Source: Advenella kashmirensis WT001 (GTDB lineage: Bacteria > Pseudomonadota > Gammaproteobacteria > Burkholderiales > Burkholderiaceae_B). Taken from it: a stretch of 64,000 nucleotides of DNA. The translations under genes were made by a program, and so were the position numbers. The DNA lies in the NCBI RefSeq assembly GCF_000219915.2, contig NC_017964.1:3844001-3908000 (forward strand). Direction: 5' to 3'. Below are positions 46,887 to 56,381 of this stretch, piece after piece. Each line of letters begins with the position of its first letter. The stretch's first letter is position 1. The notes beneath the pieces are model-generated. The model worked only from the letters and a program-made list of their open reading frames with translations, did no database searches and was not told the DNA's origin.

Positions 46887-47654
46887 TCACAAGACCGCCA
46901 GCATGCCACCATCCACATAAATGATTTGACCGTTCACATAGTCGGAAGCACGTGAAGCCAGAAAGACAGCAGCACCAGCCAGTTCTTCGGGCAACCCCCA
47001 ACGGCCGGCCGGCGTGCGGCTCTTTACCCAGCCATCGAATTGCGGATTACTCAACAGTGCTTCGTTCATGTCAGTTGCCATATATCCAGGGCCAATGGCA
47101 TTGATTTGAATATTGTGCGCAGCCCATTCGGCCGTCATCGCACGTGTCAGCATTTTGATACCGCCCTTGGAAACAGTATAGGGCGCTATTGTTGCACGGG
47201 CGCATTCGCTGGTCAGCGAACCAATATTGATGATTTTGCCTCCCTTGCCACGTGCGATCATGCGTTTGGCCGCCTCACGCCCCACCAGAAAGGCGCTGGT
47301 CAGATTGGTGTCCAATACGCTATGCCATTCGGCCACCGCCAGCTCAGTCAACGGCTTCCTGAGCTGAATACCTGCATTATTTATGAGGATATCAACTTGC
47401 CTGTTCTGGCGATCCAGTGAATCAAAGGCGGCGACCACCGCATGCTCATCGGCCACATCGAAGGCCAGCGTGTCGGCGCGAAAACCGCGATCGGCCAGCA
47501 ATTGTGCCGCCTGCTCAAGGCGATCTAGGCGGGTGCCATTGAGAATGACATCGGCACCATGTTCTGCCAGCGCCTGGGCAAAGGCAAACCCCAGCCCACG
47601 CGACGAACCGGTAACAAGTGCCGTCTTCCCATTTAAATTGAATAATTCAGACAT
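46887..47654 (-). CDS. SDR oxidoreductase, gluconate 5-dehydrogenase-like
   Basis: A 255-residue classical short-chain dehydrogenase. Cofactor motif VTGSSRGLGFAFA, NNAG, catalytic Ser in NIGSLTSE, and Tyr-Lys in YTVSKGGIKMLTR; the C-terminal part has GPGYMATDMN and VNGQIIYVDGGM. It most resembles IdnO-type gluconate/ketogluconate dehydrogenases. The start at 47654 begins the conserved part. It follows the enolase-superfamily dehydratase by 19 bases in a GntR operon, fitting sugar-acid catabolism. Confidence 0.88.
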   Translation of the reverse strand: MSELFNLNGKTALVTGSSRGLGFAFAQALAEHGADVILNGTRLDRLEQAAQLLADRGFRADTLAFDVADEHAVVAAFDSLDRQNRQVDILINNAGIQLRKPLTELAVAEWHSVLDTNLTSAFLVGREAAKRMIARGKGGKIINIGSLTSECARATIAPYTVSKGGIKMLTRAMTAEWAAHNIQINAIGPGYMATDMNEALLSNPQFDGWVKSRTPAGRWGLPEELAGAAVFLASRASDYVNGQIIYVDGGMLAVL

Positions 47655-47673
47655 GATTTTTTCTTCTCTACTC

Positions 47674-48885
47674 TTATAGTGATTCCGGGGTGCTGACACG
47701 AATCGTCAAGTCGTCCCGCTCGAATACATCGTCGCGTAGCTCCACGCCCAGACCAGGTCCTTGCATCGGAAAAACATAGCCGTTTTCAATCCGCGGCACG
47801 GCGGTCACCAGCTCGTTGTACCAACCCTTGTAAAAGGCGCGCACCGATTCCTGGATCAGCGTGTTGGGCTGACTGAACGAACAATGCACAGCGGCGGCAA
47901 AGCCCACCGGCCCGATGCAATCGTGCGGAGCAAATGGCCGGTGCCAGGTCTCGGCAAGCGCGGCAATTTTCCGGCCTTCAGTCAACCCACCACTCCAGCA
48001 CAGGTCGACCATCACCACATGCATGGCATCACGCTCCAGCATATCCTTGTATGGATAACGGGAACCCAGGGTTTCGCTTGCACACACCCACACGGGCGTA
48101 GACCTTGCATATTCAGCCAATGCCTGCGGTGAATTCATGCGAATGGGATCCTCATACCAGCGTGGCGCATACGGCTCTATGGCGCGCGCGATCTCTTTGG
48201 CAGCAGGCAAATTCCACAAGGAATGGAACTCCACCATAATGTCCATTTTGTCGCCGACCGCCTTGCGGATTTTTTCAAATGGCTCCAGCGATTTTTTCAT
48301 CTGCCGGGCGTCAATGAACAAGCCTTTGTTCTCGATGGCCGGCGGATCGAACGGCCAGATTTTCATCGCGGTGATGCCTTGCTCAAGCAAATCCAGCGCC
48401 AGTTCATCTGCACGATTCATGAAACCATCCAGATCTTCATAAGGACCTTCCTGTCCTTTGTTGATCTGCCAGTTGGACACTGGTTTGATATTTTTCGATC
48501 TCACATAGTTGTAGCCGGCACACGTGTTGTACACCCTGATTTTGTCGTGGCAGAGCCCGCCGAGCATTTGGTGCACAGGCTGATTGCAGACTTTGCCAAA
48601 CAGGTCCCAAAGCGCTATATCAATGGCCGATGCCGCCCGGTATTCCGCCCCGGTAGACGATTGCGCCATAGGCAGGTTCAGCATTTCCTTATGCAAGGCC
48701 TCGATATGCAATGGATTCTGTCCCAGCAAACGGATCGCCAGGGTTTCGTGGATGTGCGCCTCTACAGCTCCAGCGCCATAAAACGTTTCGCCCAGCCCCA
48801 CTACGCCGCTGTCGGTATGGATGCGCACCCAGATGACATTGAAAAACTCCTGGGTACGCAGCGTTTCAATTTTGGTGATTTTCAT
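47674..48885 (-). CDS. Enolase-superfamily sugar acid dehydratase
   Basis: A 403-residue mandelate racemase/muconate lactonising family member, probably dehydrating an aldonic acid. N-terminal capping domain MKITKIETLRTQEFFNVIWVRI, barrel with MKIWPFDPP, metal ligands in MVEFHSLWNLP, WYEDPIRMNS and CASETLGSRY, and the catalytic His region PFAPHDCIGPVGFAA. The Glu/His arrangement resembles galactonate- or mannonate-type dehydratases, but the substrate is not fixed. Its start lies 20 bases inside the end of gntR, so translation may be coupled. Confidence 0.88.
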   Translation of the reverse strand: MKITKIETLRTQEFFNVIWVRIHTDSGVVGLGETFYGAGAVEAHIHETLAIRLLGQNPLHIEALHKEMLNLPMAQSSTGAEYRAASAIDIALWDLFGKVCNQPVHQMLGGLCHDKIRVYNTCAGYNYVRSKNIKPVSNWQINKGQEGPYEDLDGFMNRADELALDLLEQGITAMKIWPFDPPAIENKGLFIDARQMKKSLEPFEKIRKAVGDKMDIMVEFHSLWNLPAAKEIARAIEPYAPRWYEDPIRMNSPQALAEYARSTPVWVCASETLGSRYPYKDMLERDAMHVVMVDLCWSGGLTEGRKIAALAETWHRPFAPHDCIGPVGFAAAVHCSFSQPNTLIQESVRAFYKGWYNELVTAVPRIENGYVFPMQGPGLGVELRDDVFERDDLTIRVSTPESL

Positions 48886-49603
48886 GATGATCGATAACCC
48901 TTGAATTATTTACACTGGCATGCAAATCATTTTCTGCACGCTCGATAATTTCCAGCACGGCCTGTTCCGCCTGTACAGGATTGCGCGCGGCAATCGCCGA
49001 AAATAGCGCTTCGTGCAAAGACTGGGAACGGGCTGGTCCATCCGGCACTTGTACGCACAGATCGAAGCTGACCTGAAGAATCACATTGATTGCCTGCTGC
49101 ATTTGACGCAGGAACTGGTTATGACAAGCATCCAGAATGGCGCCATGAAAAGCCAGATCTGCCGGCACATATTCGCCCTTGCCATTGATTGCATTTGCCA
49201 TAGCGTCCAGATGATGGCGCATCAGCGCAAGGTCTTCGGCACTGGCCCGTTGTGCCGCGTACCGAACGGCGGCCGGCTCAATCACGCGCCGCAGCTCCAT
49301 CAAATCGACGATGTACTTTTCATCGATCATGCCCGTGCTGGCTCGCCAGACGACAACCTTGGGATCAAAAAGCTGCCAGTTTTCCGATGATTGCACCAGT
49401 GTGCCAGTACGACGACGCACTGTAACCAGGCCACGCGCGCTGAGTGACTTGACCGCTTCCCGTACGACAATGCGGCTTACGCCCAGCAGATCGCACAGAT
49501 CCGGCTCCGGCGGCAGCACTGTCCCGGCGGGATATACCCCAGTGCAGATATCTGCGCCCAGGCGGTTCAGAACGTCATCATGTATTGTTTGTCGAGGTAT
49601 CAT
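48866..49603 (-). CDS. GntR/FadR-type (FCD) regulator of the sugar acid operon
   Basis: A 245-residue GntR regulator starting at 49603 (MIPRQTIHDDVLNRLG). Winged helix with LPPEPDLCDLLGVSRIVVREAVKSLSARGLVTVRRRTGT, then a helical FCD ligand domain with LMELRRVIEPAAVRYAAQRAS and the metal-ligand His residues in DLAFHGAILDACHNQF and RSQSLHEALFSAI. It is first in the operon with the dehydratase and SDR. An operator-like repeat overlaps the promoter just upstream, implying autoregulation. Confidence 0.9.
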   Translation of the reverse strand: MIPRQTIHDDVLNRLGADICTGVYPAGTVLPPEPDLCDLLGVSRIVVREAVKSLSARGLVTVRRRTGTLVQSSENWQLFDPKVVVWRASTGMIDEKYIVDLMELRRVIEPAAVRYAAQRASAEDLALMRHHLDAMANAINGKGEYVPADLAFHGAILDACHNQFLRQMQQAINVILQVSFDLCVQVPDGPARSQSLHEALFSAIAARNPVQAEQAVLEIIERAENDLHASVNNSRVIDHHENHQN

Positions 49604-49610
49604 GATCACA

Positions 49611-49627
49611 ATCATAATACGTATGAT
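49611..49627. promoter_or_regulatory. Inverted repeat before the sugar acid gntR gene
   Basis: ATCATA (49611-49616) and TATGAT (49622-49627) flank five bases (ATACG); AATCAT and ATGATT extend the dyad outward. It starts eight bases upstream of the gntR ATG, so a bound regulator would block the start region. Confidence 0.5.
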
Positions 49628-49837
49628 GATTGAAATATAATAGCAATTACCCTGATTCAACCGGATTTCGCAGTCCAGCGTGGCTATGTTGGTCACAAGA
49701 AAGGGTTGCCGGATTAGGCTGTCAGGTTATCTTGAACGCCTGCGGATGCTCGCGCAGCGACGACCCAGGCCCGCTCAATGCAAAAATATCGGAATTGGCA
49801 AGCGCTTTTCACAGTTCGGCGTGCCACCCTGGCGCAT

Positions 49838-50464
49838 TCAATACAGCGTGTCGCGCTGCCGTTGCGGCAGCTCCTGATCATATTTTTCACCATCAATCTG
49901 CGCGTGGGTCAGACCCGCCAGAATCGTACCCGCTGTCGGCACATTCAACTGGTCTCGTGCCGGTGCCGGATTCCATAACCCTGAGCGCTGTATGGCACGG
50001 GCGCACTGAAAAAAGACTCGCTCCACTTTCATGACAATCACGCATTGCGGTGGCTTGTCGCGCATGGCCAGGCGCTGCAGCAATGTCGGCGCGACGCTGA
50101 TGTGTGCAGTGCCATTGACGCGCAGCATTTCCCCCATGCCAGGAACCATAAACAGGACAGCCAAACGCGGATCAGTAAGCAAATTGCGCAGGCTGTCAAT
50201 GCGATTGTTCCCCCGCCTTTCAGGCAGCAACAGCGTGTGTTCGTCTTCAATCTGGACAAAACCGGCAGGATCACCACGCGGAGACGCATCCAGACCATCC
50301 GGGCCGCTGGTGGCCAGAATGGCAAACGGAGAAGCCTCGATCAGCGGTCGATACAGTGGATGTATATGGTCCACTTCCTTTTTCAGCGACGCCTCGCCGG
50401 GCGTACCAAACAAAGCGGTCAGTTGCTCGATGGTGCCAATGTGGTGGGGATCATGAAAGGTCAT
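49838..50464 (-). CDS. PNPOx-like FMN-binding protein (MSMEG_1061 type)
   Basis: A 208-residue split-barrel protein of the pyridoxamine phosphate oxidase group. EASPFAILATSGPDGLDASPRGDPAGFVQI, ERRGNNRIDSLRNLLTDPRLAVLFMVPGMGEMLRVNGTAHIS and VIVMKVERVFFQCARAIQRSGLW (in parts) are typical of the FMN-dependent family. The start at 50464 has GGAG nine bases upstream. Function is unknown beyond probable flavin reduction; it stands alone, divergent from the YxFxxD gene. Confidence 0.82.
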   Translation of the reverse strand: MTFHDPHHIGTIEQLTALFGTPGEASLKKEVDHIHPLYRPLIEASPFAILATSGPDGLDASPRGDPAGFVQIEDEHTLLLPERRGNNRIDSLRNLLTDPRLAVLFMVPGMGEMLRVNGTAHISVAPTLLQRLAMRDKPPQCVIVMKVERVFFQCARAIQRSGLWNPAPARDQLNVPTAGTILAGLTHAQIDGEKYDQELPQRQRDTLY

Positions 50465-50755
50465 CGGCAGGTTCTCCGGAAAACGATATGGAAAAAGGGA
50501 ACAAAGACTTACTATACTACGCCTTGATCGTTGCCTTCCTGTGACGGAAATCCAGGCAGCTCGCCAGAGCCACAAACACAGCCGGTTGCCTTTAACAATA
50601 ACAGTTGAAATAGAAGCCGATATGTGTAACGACGTGGCATGCAGACAGCAAAAAATATTCATCATGGCGTTACCATGCCATATGCAATTAATTCGATAAG
50701 GCGTATCCTTTGCAGTGTATCGCCGGCGGCGGCGATCATCTTCAAGGAGACTCTC

Positions 50756-51139
50756 ATGAACAAAGCACTACTGTCCTGCTTACTGGCCCTGGCCGGTGCG
50801 GGATTTGTCGGCAGCGCTGCCCTCGCGGCCGAACCACCGGTCAAAACAGAAAACGGCATACTGGTCGACAGCAAAGGCATGACGTTATACACCTTTGACA
50901 AGGACAAGGAAACCCCGGGAAAAAGTGCATGCTCGGGCCAATGCGCAGAGAACTGGCCACCACTGATGGCTACTGCAGAAGATAAAAAATCCGGCGATTA
51001 CGATGTGATCAAACGTGATGGCGACCAGTCACAATGGACGTACAAAGGTCAGCCGCTGTACCTGTTCAAGAAAGACAGCAAGCCCGGCGACATGACCGGC
51101 GATGGGGTCAAGGACGTCTGGCACGTCATCAAACCCTAG
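50756..51139 (+). CDS. Secreted COG4315 YxFxxD-repeat protein
   Basis: A 127-residue exported protein, ATG at 50756 with AAGGAG. Signal peptide ends ALAAE. It has the two repeats of the family: LYTFDKDKETPGKSACSGQCAENWPPL and LYLFKKDSKPGDMTGDGVKDVWHVI, with the Yx[FWY]xxD motif and a CXXXC pair. The family is annotated as a predicted lipoprotein or secreted repeat; no enzyme activity is known. No lipobox here, so periplasmic. Confidence 0.85.
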   Translation: MNKALLSCLLALAGAGFVGSAALAAEPPVKTENGILVDSKGMTLYTFDKDKETPGKSACSGQCAENWPPLMATAEDKKSGDYDVIKRDGDQSQWTYKGQPLYLFKKDSKPGDMTGDGVKDVWHVIKP

Positions 51140-51166
51140 GCGTGAGCACTGGATGCCGCCAGGTGG

Positions 51167-52095
51167 TCAACCCAGCGCGGTATCCAGAAACATCATGACC
51201 GCAAACCCGGCCATCAGTCCGATGGTGGCAAAAGTCTGGTGGCCGTTGCGATGGGTTTCCGGTATGACCTCATGGGATACCACAAATATCATTGCACCGG
51301 CTGCCAGCCCAAGACTCATGGGATAGCCACAGCCATACCGCTGGACATCCCCACCCCCACAATGGCACCTAGCGGTTCCATGATGCCGGAAGCGGCGGCA
51401 AGCAACACGGCCCGTCCTACCGGTATGCCGATAGCCCGCAGGGCAAGCGCCACGGCCAGCCCCTCCGGAATGTCCTGAATGGCGATCGCCGTTGTCAGGG
51501 GCAACCCAACCGTCATATCGGACTTGGAAAAACTGACCCCGATGGCCATGCCCTCGGGCAAATTGTGCAAAACGATGGCCAGCACGAAGAGCCAGACACC
51601 GTTAAGACGTTTGTACTCGGGCCCCTGCGTACCCAACTCCTGATGCATATGCGGTGTGAAATAATCCAGCCCGAGCATCAGCAACACACCGAAGGCCAGC
51701 CCCAATACAACGACCGTTGACCCCAGCAGCGCGCTGCCGGTGATCTCGTGGGCGGCCTCCAGCCCAGGCAGCAACAGGGAAAATGAACTGGCTGCGAGCA
51801 TCATGCCCGCCGCAAACCCCAGCATCGTATCCTGGGTGCGAACCGGGATGCTACGCAAGCCGAATGCAGCCAACGCCCCCAGTGCGGTGGCCCCGAACCC
51901 GGCAAAACCACCGATCAGTGCGTAGTCGAACGCAGTATCCTCAACCGAAGTCAGGGCACGATAAGTACCGGCCAGCAGCAGCACCAGCAGGCACGTTCCT
52001 GCGAGCAAAAGACCAAAGGTGACTCGCGGATTTTTACGGGCCTGCAGTATCCAGGCCTGCCACAAAGATGGTTGTGCGACATCATGCGTATTCAT
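51167..52095 (-). CDS. ZIP-family metal transporter (frame broken)
   Basis: About 309 residues after repair, eight hydrophobic segments. The ZIP metal sites are present: VLHNLPEGMAIGVSFS in helix IV and AIQDIPEGLAVALALR in helix V, and SHEVIPETHRNGHQ in the last loop. Start at 52095 with AAGG. One base is missing near 51322; adding it turns the early stop into AYPMSLGLAAGAMIFVVSHE. It imports Zn2+ or other divalent cations. It is an isolated gene, convergent with the YxFxxD gene. Confidence 0.87.
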
Positions 52096-52232
52096 TTTTA
52101 CCTTGAAATCTCGAAAATCGGATGCAGACAATCAAACACATAGTAACAAAATGACATCCACTAATTAAATTTATTGCAACAACAATGTGCGAAACTCTAG
52201 CATTCACAAATCCATAATCCGGAGACTGCCCA

Positions 52233-52727
52233 ATGGCCGCCAGACCACAATTCGACCACGCATGGAACACCTTTGCGCAGGTAAACAAACCAGTCAGAAT
52301 GGTGGGCGAGCTGATCGGCGGCAAGGTCAAGTTCAATACCGACAGTCTGATTTTTCGTAATGCCTGCCCTATTCGCATGAGCTATGTGCTCAATCGCAGC
52401 GGCATTTCTATTCCGCCGAACGCAGCCGGCTACGCAGCCAGCAGCGGTGCCGATGGCCAATGGTACATGTACCGCGTCAACGACATGATCCGTTTTCTGG
52501 AAAGCACATTTGGCAAGGCGGACATCATCATCAATGGTGCACCCACACCGGCTCAACTGGCAGGCAAAAAGGGATTGCTTGTGGTCAAGGGCCATGGCTG
52601 GGACAATGCGGCGGGCCATGTCACACTCTGGAACGGTGCGCAATGCGCCGACTCCTGCCATTTGTATGCCGATCCGGACAATGGGACCTTTGTTCCGGAA
52701 AAAGCCTATCTTTGGGAATTGAAATGA
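52233..52727 (+). CDS. tae4: Type VI secretion amidase effector Tae4
   Basis: A 164-residue cell-wall amidase toxin, delivered by a type VI secretion system to cut peptidoglycan cross-links in rival cells. The N-terminal catalytic Cys lies in NACPIRMSYVLNRSG and the His in KGHGWDNAAGHVTLWNG, as in Tae4, along with SCHLYADPDN. No signal peptide, as expected for a secreted T6 effector. The start has GGAG eight bases upstream. It overlaps the immunity gene by four bases. No T6SS structural gene, Hcp or VgrG is in the window, so this is an orphan effector-immunity pair. Confidence 0.92.
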   Translation: MAARPQFDHAWNTFAQVNKPVRMVGELIGGKVKFNTDSLIFRNACPIRMSYVLNRSGISIPPNAAGYAASSGADGQWYMYRVNDMIRFLESTFGKADIIINGAPTPAQLAGKKGLLVVKGHGWDNAAGHVTLWNGAQCADSCHLYADPDNGTFVPEKAYLWELK

Positions 52728-53164
52728 ACAGCAGACGATATTTTGCAGCGGCACTGTGTGCCATTGGCTTGATGACCAGCAGTGCGGTTCATGCAGCCGA
52801 CGCGGCCAAGCCGGCCGACGAGCTGCAATCGTTTACCCAACTGCCCCAGCAAGCGCTCAAAAGCGACGATAACCAGATCAAACTGTTCAAATACTGGGCG
52901 CTGGCCCGTTGTGGCGCAACGCTAAGCAAACAGGCTGGCAGCGCGGCACTGGAAGAAGACTGGAGCAACACAGCAGCCGCCTACCTGGAATACTCCACTG
53001 TGCCCCTTGAAGCCAATGAAGCTGCCCAGGCCCTTGTTGACAAATTCCTCAAGACAACCACGCGCAGCGGCTCGACGGGTGGCAGCTATGAATCGATGAA
53101 ATGCATTGATCTGTTCAACAGCAAGGAACTGGACGTACTGGCCGGTCAATATATAAAAAAGTAA
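52724..53164 (+). CDS. tai4: Tae4 immunity protein Tai4
   Basis: A 146-residue periplasmic immunity protein with a signal peptide (ending AVHAA), mostly helical mature chain and two Cys (ARCGATL and MKCIDLF) as in Tai4. Its ATG overlaps the tae4 stop (ATGA), the tight coupling of a toxin-antitoxin unit. It blocks the amidase in the producer's periplasm. Confidence 0.88.
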   Translation: MNSRRYFAAALCAIGLMTSSAVHAADAAKPADELQSFTQLPQQALKSDDNQIKLFKYWALARCGATLSKQAGSAALEEDWSNTAAAYLEYSTVPLEANEAAQALVDKFLKTTTRSGSTGGSYESMKCIDLFNSKELDVLAGQYIKK

Positions 53165-53265
53165 TAACCGATTCAGATCCCGGCTCCACCTGCGCAGCCT
53201 GCGCACGAGTGCAGGCAATTGCGACAAGCAATGATCAAGCAACAGTCGTAGCCACAGTGCCCGTT

Positions 53266-53982
53266 TTACTTCAGGTCATGTTCGTCCAGTTGATCGAACA
53301 TGGTCCGGCGCACTGTCGTCAAGTGCTGACGCATGGCCTGCGCGGCTTGCTCCGGGCTTCGCTCTTCAATAGCCGTCACGATAAGGGTATGTTGATGAAT
53401 GTATAGCAACTGACGTTCCGGGGTCAACGATGCCTTGCGCAACCGTCCCCAGGCCGTCTGTTCACGCGCTGCTGTCAGCATATCGAAAAACCGCACAAGC
53501 AGATCATTATGCGTCGCACGACCGATTGCGGCATGCATGGCGCCATCCCATTTCTCCCACTCCCTGTGATCAGCGATAACGTTCTGGCTCTGTTCGATAC
53601 ACCGGCGCATTTCATCGATATCGCGCGATGTGGCATGTGCTGCCGCAATGGCGGCAATGGCCGGCTCCAAAGCAAAGCGTGCGTCCATCAACTCTACCGG
53701 ACTGGTATATTGCCGAATATCAACAGCCCCAGGGTTAGGCGTTGCTTGAGACAAGTCCACGATGACCGTACCACGTCCCGGCGTTCGCTGAATCAGTCCG
53801 TCTTCTTCAAGTTTTTGCAAGGCTTCGCGAAGCACTCGCCGGCTCACGTTAAGTTCGGCTGCCAGGCTACGCTCCGGCGGCAGGCGTGAGCCCTGGATTG
53901 CATCCTGCTGAGTAAGCCGTTCACGCAGCAGATCCAATATTTTGTCTGAGCGCTTCTGTACCAGGGGAAAGGGTTGTTGCAT
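53266..53982 (-). CDS. GntR/FadR-type (FCD) regulator
   Basis: A 238-residue FCD regulator: LPPERSLAAELNVSRRVLREALQKLEEDGLIQRTPGRGTVI in the winged helix (read in parts), then MDARFALEPAIAAIAAAHA, WDGAMHAAIGRATHNDLLVRFF and QHTLIVTAIEERSPEQAAQAMRQHL in the ligand domain. It lies 31 bases downstream of the TauE/SafE permease on the same strand, so the two are probably cotranscribed; the divergent Bug gene may be another target. Confidence 0.9.
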   Translation of the reverse strand: MQQPFPLVQKRSDKILDLLRERLTQQDAIQGSRLPPERSLAAELNVSRRVLREALQKLEEDGLIQRTPGRGTVIVDLSQATPNPGAVDIRQYTSPVELMDARFALEPAIAAIAAAHATSRDIDEMRRCIEQSQNVIADHREWEKWDGAMHAAIGRATHNDLLVRFFDMLTAAREQTAWGRLRKASLTPERQLLYIHQHTLIVTAIEERSPEQAAQAMRQHLTTVRRTMFDQLDEHDLK

Positions 53983-54013
53983 CGTTTTTTCTTGAAAACC
54001 TGTTTGTTTGATA

Positions 54014-54838
54014 TCAGATCGCGCTTAAGAACATATTTAATGAATTGAACAACAAAAAGACCGCAAAGGCGCAGCGCAAATACCTTGGCTTGATCGTGTG
54101 CGCGATTCGGGCACCGAAAGGAGCGACAAATCCTGTCACGGGCACCAGAATAACGAACGCCAGCAAATTAACAAAACCAATACTGAACGGTGGCAGATCT
54201 GGATTCCCGAACCCGCTTAGCAATGCACCTATCGCACCCGGTATTGAAATCAGCAACCCAATAGCAGCAGCAGTGCCTACGGCACGGCGCATCGGATACT
54301 TGAAAATACTCAATATGGGAACACTCAACGTTCCACCGCCAATCCCCATGATCGAAGACACGCCTCCCACGATCAAACCCAACACGCCACGTGCAACGCC
54401 CCTGGGAAATTTATCTGTTGTTTCTGTCGTAGGCTCTTTGGCAAAAAGCATATATACAGCAACAAGAAGCGCAACAGACCCAAAGACAAACGACAAAGCA
54501 CTCGAATCAATTGCGCTAAAAACACTCATCCCGATTATGGCGCCACATAGCAACCAGGGCCCCCAACTTTTGAGCAAGCCAATATCAATTGACCCCTTGG
54601 CCAGATGAGCCCGGGTGGATGAGGCCGCCGTCGCAACAATGGTGCTTAACGAGGTACCAACTGCCATATGCATGCGAATCGACTCATCAACCAGCAGCAG
54701 GGTAAACAAATAGTACAGCACAGGGACGAGCACAATGCCGCCACCCACCCCCAGCAGCCCGGCAATCAGTCCGGCAACAATGCCCGATGCCAATATTGCG
54801 AGCGTGAATAAGGCAATAGTCTCCATATTGTATTGCAT
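54014..54838 (-). CDS. TauE/SafE family permease (sulfite exporter-like)
   Basis: A 274-residue membrane protein with about eight hydrophobic segments. The duplicated glycine motif is clear: AGLLGVGGGIVLVPVLYYL near residue 27 and VSSIMGIGGGTLSVPILSI near residue 160. Members export sulfite, sulfoacetate or other organic acids. In sulfonate users, TauE removes sulfite formed by Xsc, and the taurine genes are about 13 kb away; but here the neighbours are a GntR regulator and a Bug protein, which suggests a different substrate. Start has GGAG six bases upstream. Confidence 0.85.
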   Translation of the reverse strand: MQYNMETIALFTLAILASGIVAGLIAGLLGVGGGIVLVPVLYYLFTLLLVDESIRMHMAVGTSLSTIVATAASSTRAHLAKGSIDIGLLKSWGPWLLCGAIIGMSVFSAIDSSALSFVFGSVALLVAVYMLFAKEPTTETTDKFPRGVARGVLGLIVGGVSSIMGIGGGTLSVPILSIFKYPMRRAVGTAAAIGLLISIPGAIGALLSGFGNPDLPPFSIGFVNLLAFVILVPVTGFVAPFGARIAHTIKPRYLRCAFAVFLLFNSLNMFLSAI

Positions 54839-55368
54839 GCATTGCTCCAGAGTAAATGCGCCTTGAATGGTACCATATTGAACCTTTAATGAACCAATAC
54901 GCCAATAATGTCGCTATTCATAGCGTATTTAATATTAAATATGAAATAAATAATTCCATTTATAGAAATTACATGCCATAATGAAAAAAATAAAGTGCTT
55001 TCAATAAAATGGTATCTTTTTGGTTCGAATCTTTACTCGACGGCACATACATGGAAGGAGACTCATGGGCGATGAAAACAGACCTGACTGCAATATTGCG
55101 TACAGCGTCAGGCACGCAGGCAAGAACGCGCGCTCACCGGTGTCTGAGCTCAGCCGGCGCAACAAGCACCTGCGCAACTGATCCTGCACTTGGGGCAGCC
55201 GCGGCTTGTGCTCTGTCGTTATGTCCCGGAAAAAATGACCTCGAAACCAACACGTTGTTCTGATAAGAGACGACGCAGAACCTCAAGGTACGCAACCTTT
55301 TTAATCGCTTGATTTTTGTCTTTTCACCTCAGTTCCAATCTTAACCACAGAGAATTCCGGAGGTCGTA
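54839..55368. other. Long divergent intergenic region
   Basis: 530 bases between the TauE/SafE gene and the Bug gene. The left part is A/T rich, with several GCGTATT/AATATTAAATATGAAATAA-type stretches, probably promoter DNA. It also holds one 38-codon ORF with a strong Shine-Dalgarno (55065-55181). Nothing else is recognisable. Confidence 0.45.
55065..55181 (+). CDS. Doubtful small ORF, 38 residues
   Basis: Begins MGDENRPDCNIAYSVRHAGK and ends RRNKHLRN. AAGGAG lies six bases upstream of the ATG, better than chance, but the product is basic and polar with no recognisable feature, and the A/T-rich leader gives no clear promoter. It could be a leader peptide, a fragment of a lost gene, or incidental. 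Confidence 0.25.
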   Translation: MGDENRPDCNIAYSVRHAGKNARSPVSELSRRNKHLRN

Positions 55369-56381
55369 ATGATGTTATCCCCAGTATTGCATTCGTTGGT
55401 CGCGATCAAGACATTGCTTCGTTCATTTTGCTGCGCAAGCCTTCTGCTTGTATTTTTTTTCCCCATGCCAGCCCAATCGGCCTATCCTGATCGCCCGATA
55501 CAAATCATTATTTCATTTCCGCCGGCCGGTGCAACCGATGTACTGACCCGGGCCATCGGCAATCAGCTATCCCGCGAGCTTGGGCAACCGGTAGTTGTAG
55601 AAAACCGTCCCGCGCGCGGTGGCGCCATCGGCCTGACGGCAGGCGCCCGGGCAACACCCAACGGGTACACCCTGTATCTGGCGGCGACATCCAACCAGGC
55701 CATTGCAGCGGCTGTTTACCGGGACCAGGCGGCCAACCTCATTGAAGATTTTGTTCCAATCGGTCTGGTTGGATCGGTTCCTCATGCACTGGTCGTCCCT
55801 ACGATCCTGCCCGTCAAATCCATCCCGGAACTCATCGCATATATAAAGGCAAAACCCCGTGCCTACAATTTCGCTTCGCAAGGTGTAGGCACACTTTCAC
55901 ACCTGGAAGGGGAGCTCTTCAAGGCACAAAACGGACTTGATATTACACACGTACCTTACAAAGGTAGTGTTCAGGCTTTACCCGATGTGGTCAATGGCCT
56001 TTCCGTCATGATGTTCGATAGCGTGACAGGATCCATGCCATTGGTCAAAGGCAACAAGCTCAAAATCCTTGCCGTGGCTTCCGCCAAACGCATTAGCCTG
56101 CTTCCGGATGTTCCCACGCTCACCGAGGCTGGCGCAAAAAAAAGCCTGATTGCAGGAAATATGTTCGGCCTGTTCGCTCCGAAAGGCGTTCCGGCCGAGA
56201 TCATCAGTGCATTATCGGCTGCGCTTGAGCGCAGCCTGAAAGAGCCGAAACTGATCAGCACAATGGCGGCCCAGGCGCGGAGTTAACATTCGGCACAGGC
56301 TCGGAACTCAAAAAAGTAATTGCAGACGAACACCAGTTCTGGCTTAAGGCGGTAACGGACGCCGGTATTTCACCACAGTAG
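55369..56381 (+). CDS. Bug-family periplasmic binding protein (frame broken near the end)
   Basis: About 337 residues after repair. GGAGG five bases before the ATG. Signal peptide ends AQSA; the Bug loop IISFPPAGATDVLTRAIGNQLSR, VENRPARGG, the FASQGVGTLSHLEGELF binding loop and HVPYKGSVQALPDVVNG are typical. One base is missing near 56278; repair extends AAQ to ELTFGTGSELKKVIADEHQFWLK (in parts), the normal C-terminus. It diverges from the TauE/SafE-gntR pair, so it may capture the substrate of that locus. Confidence 0.9.
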
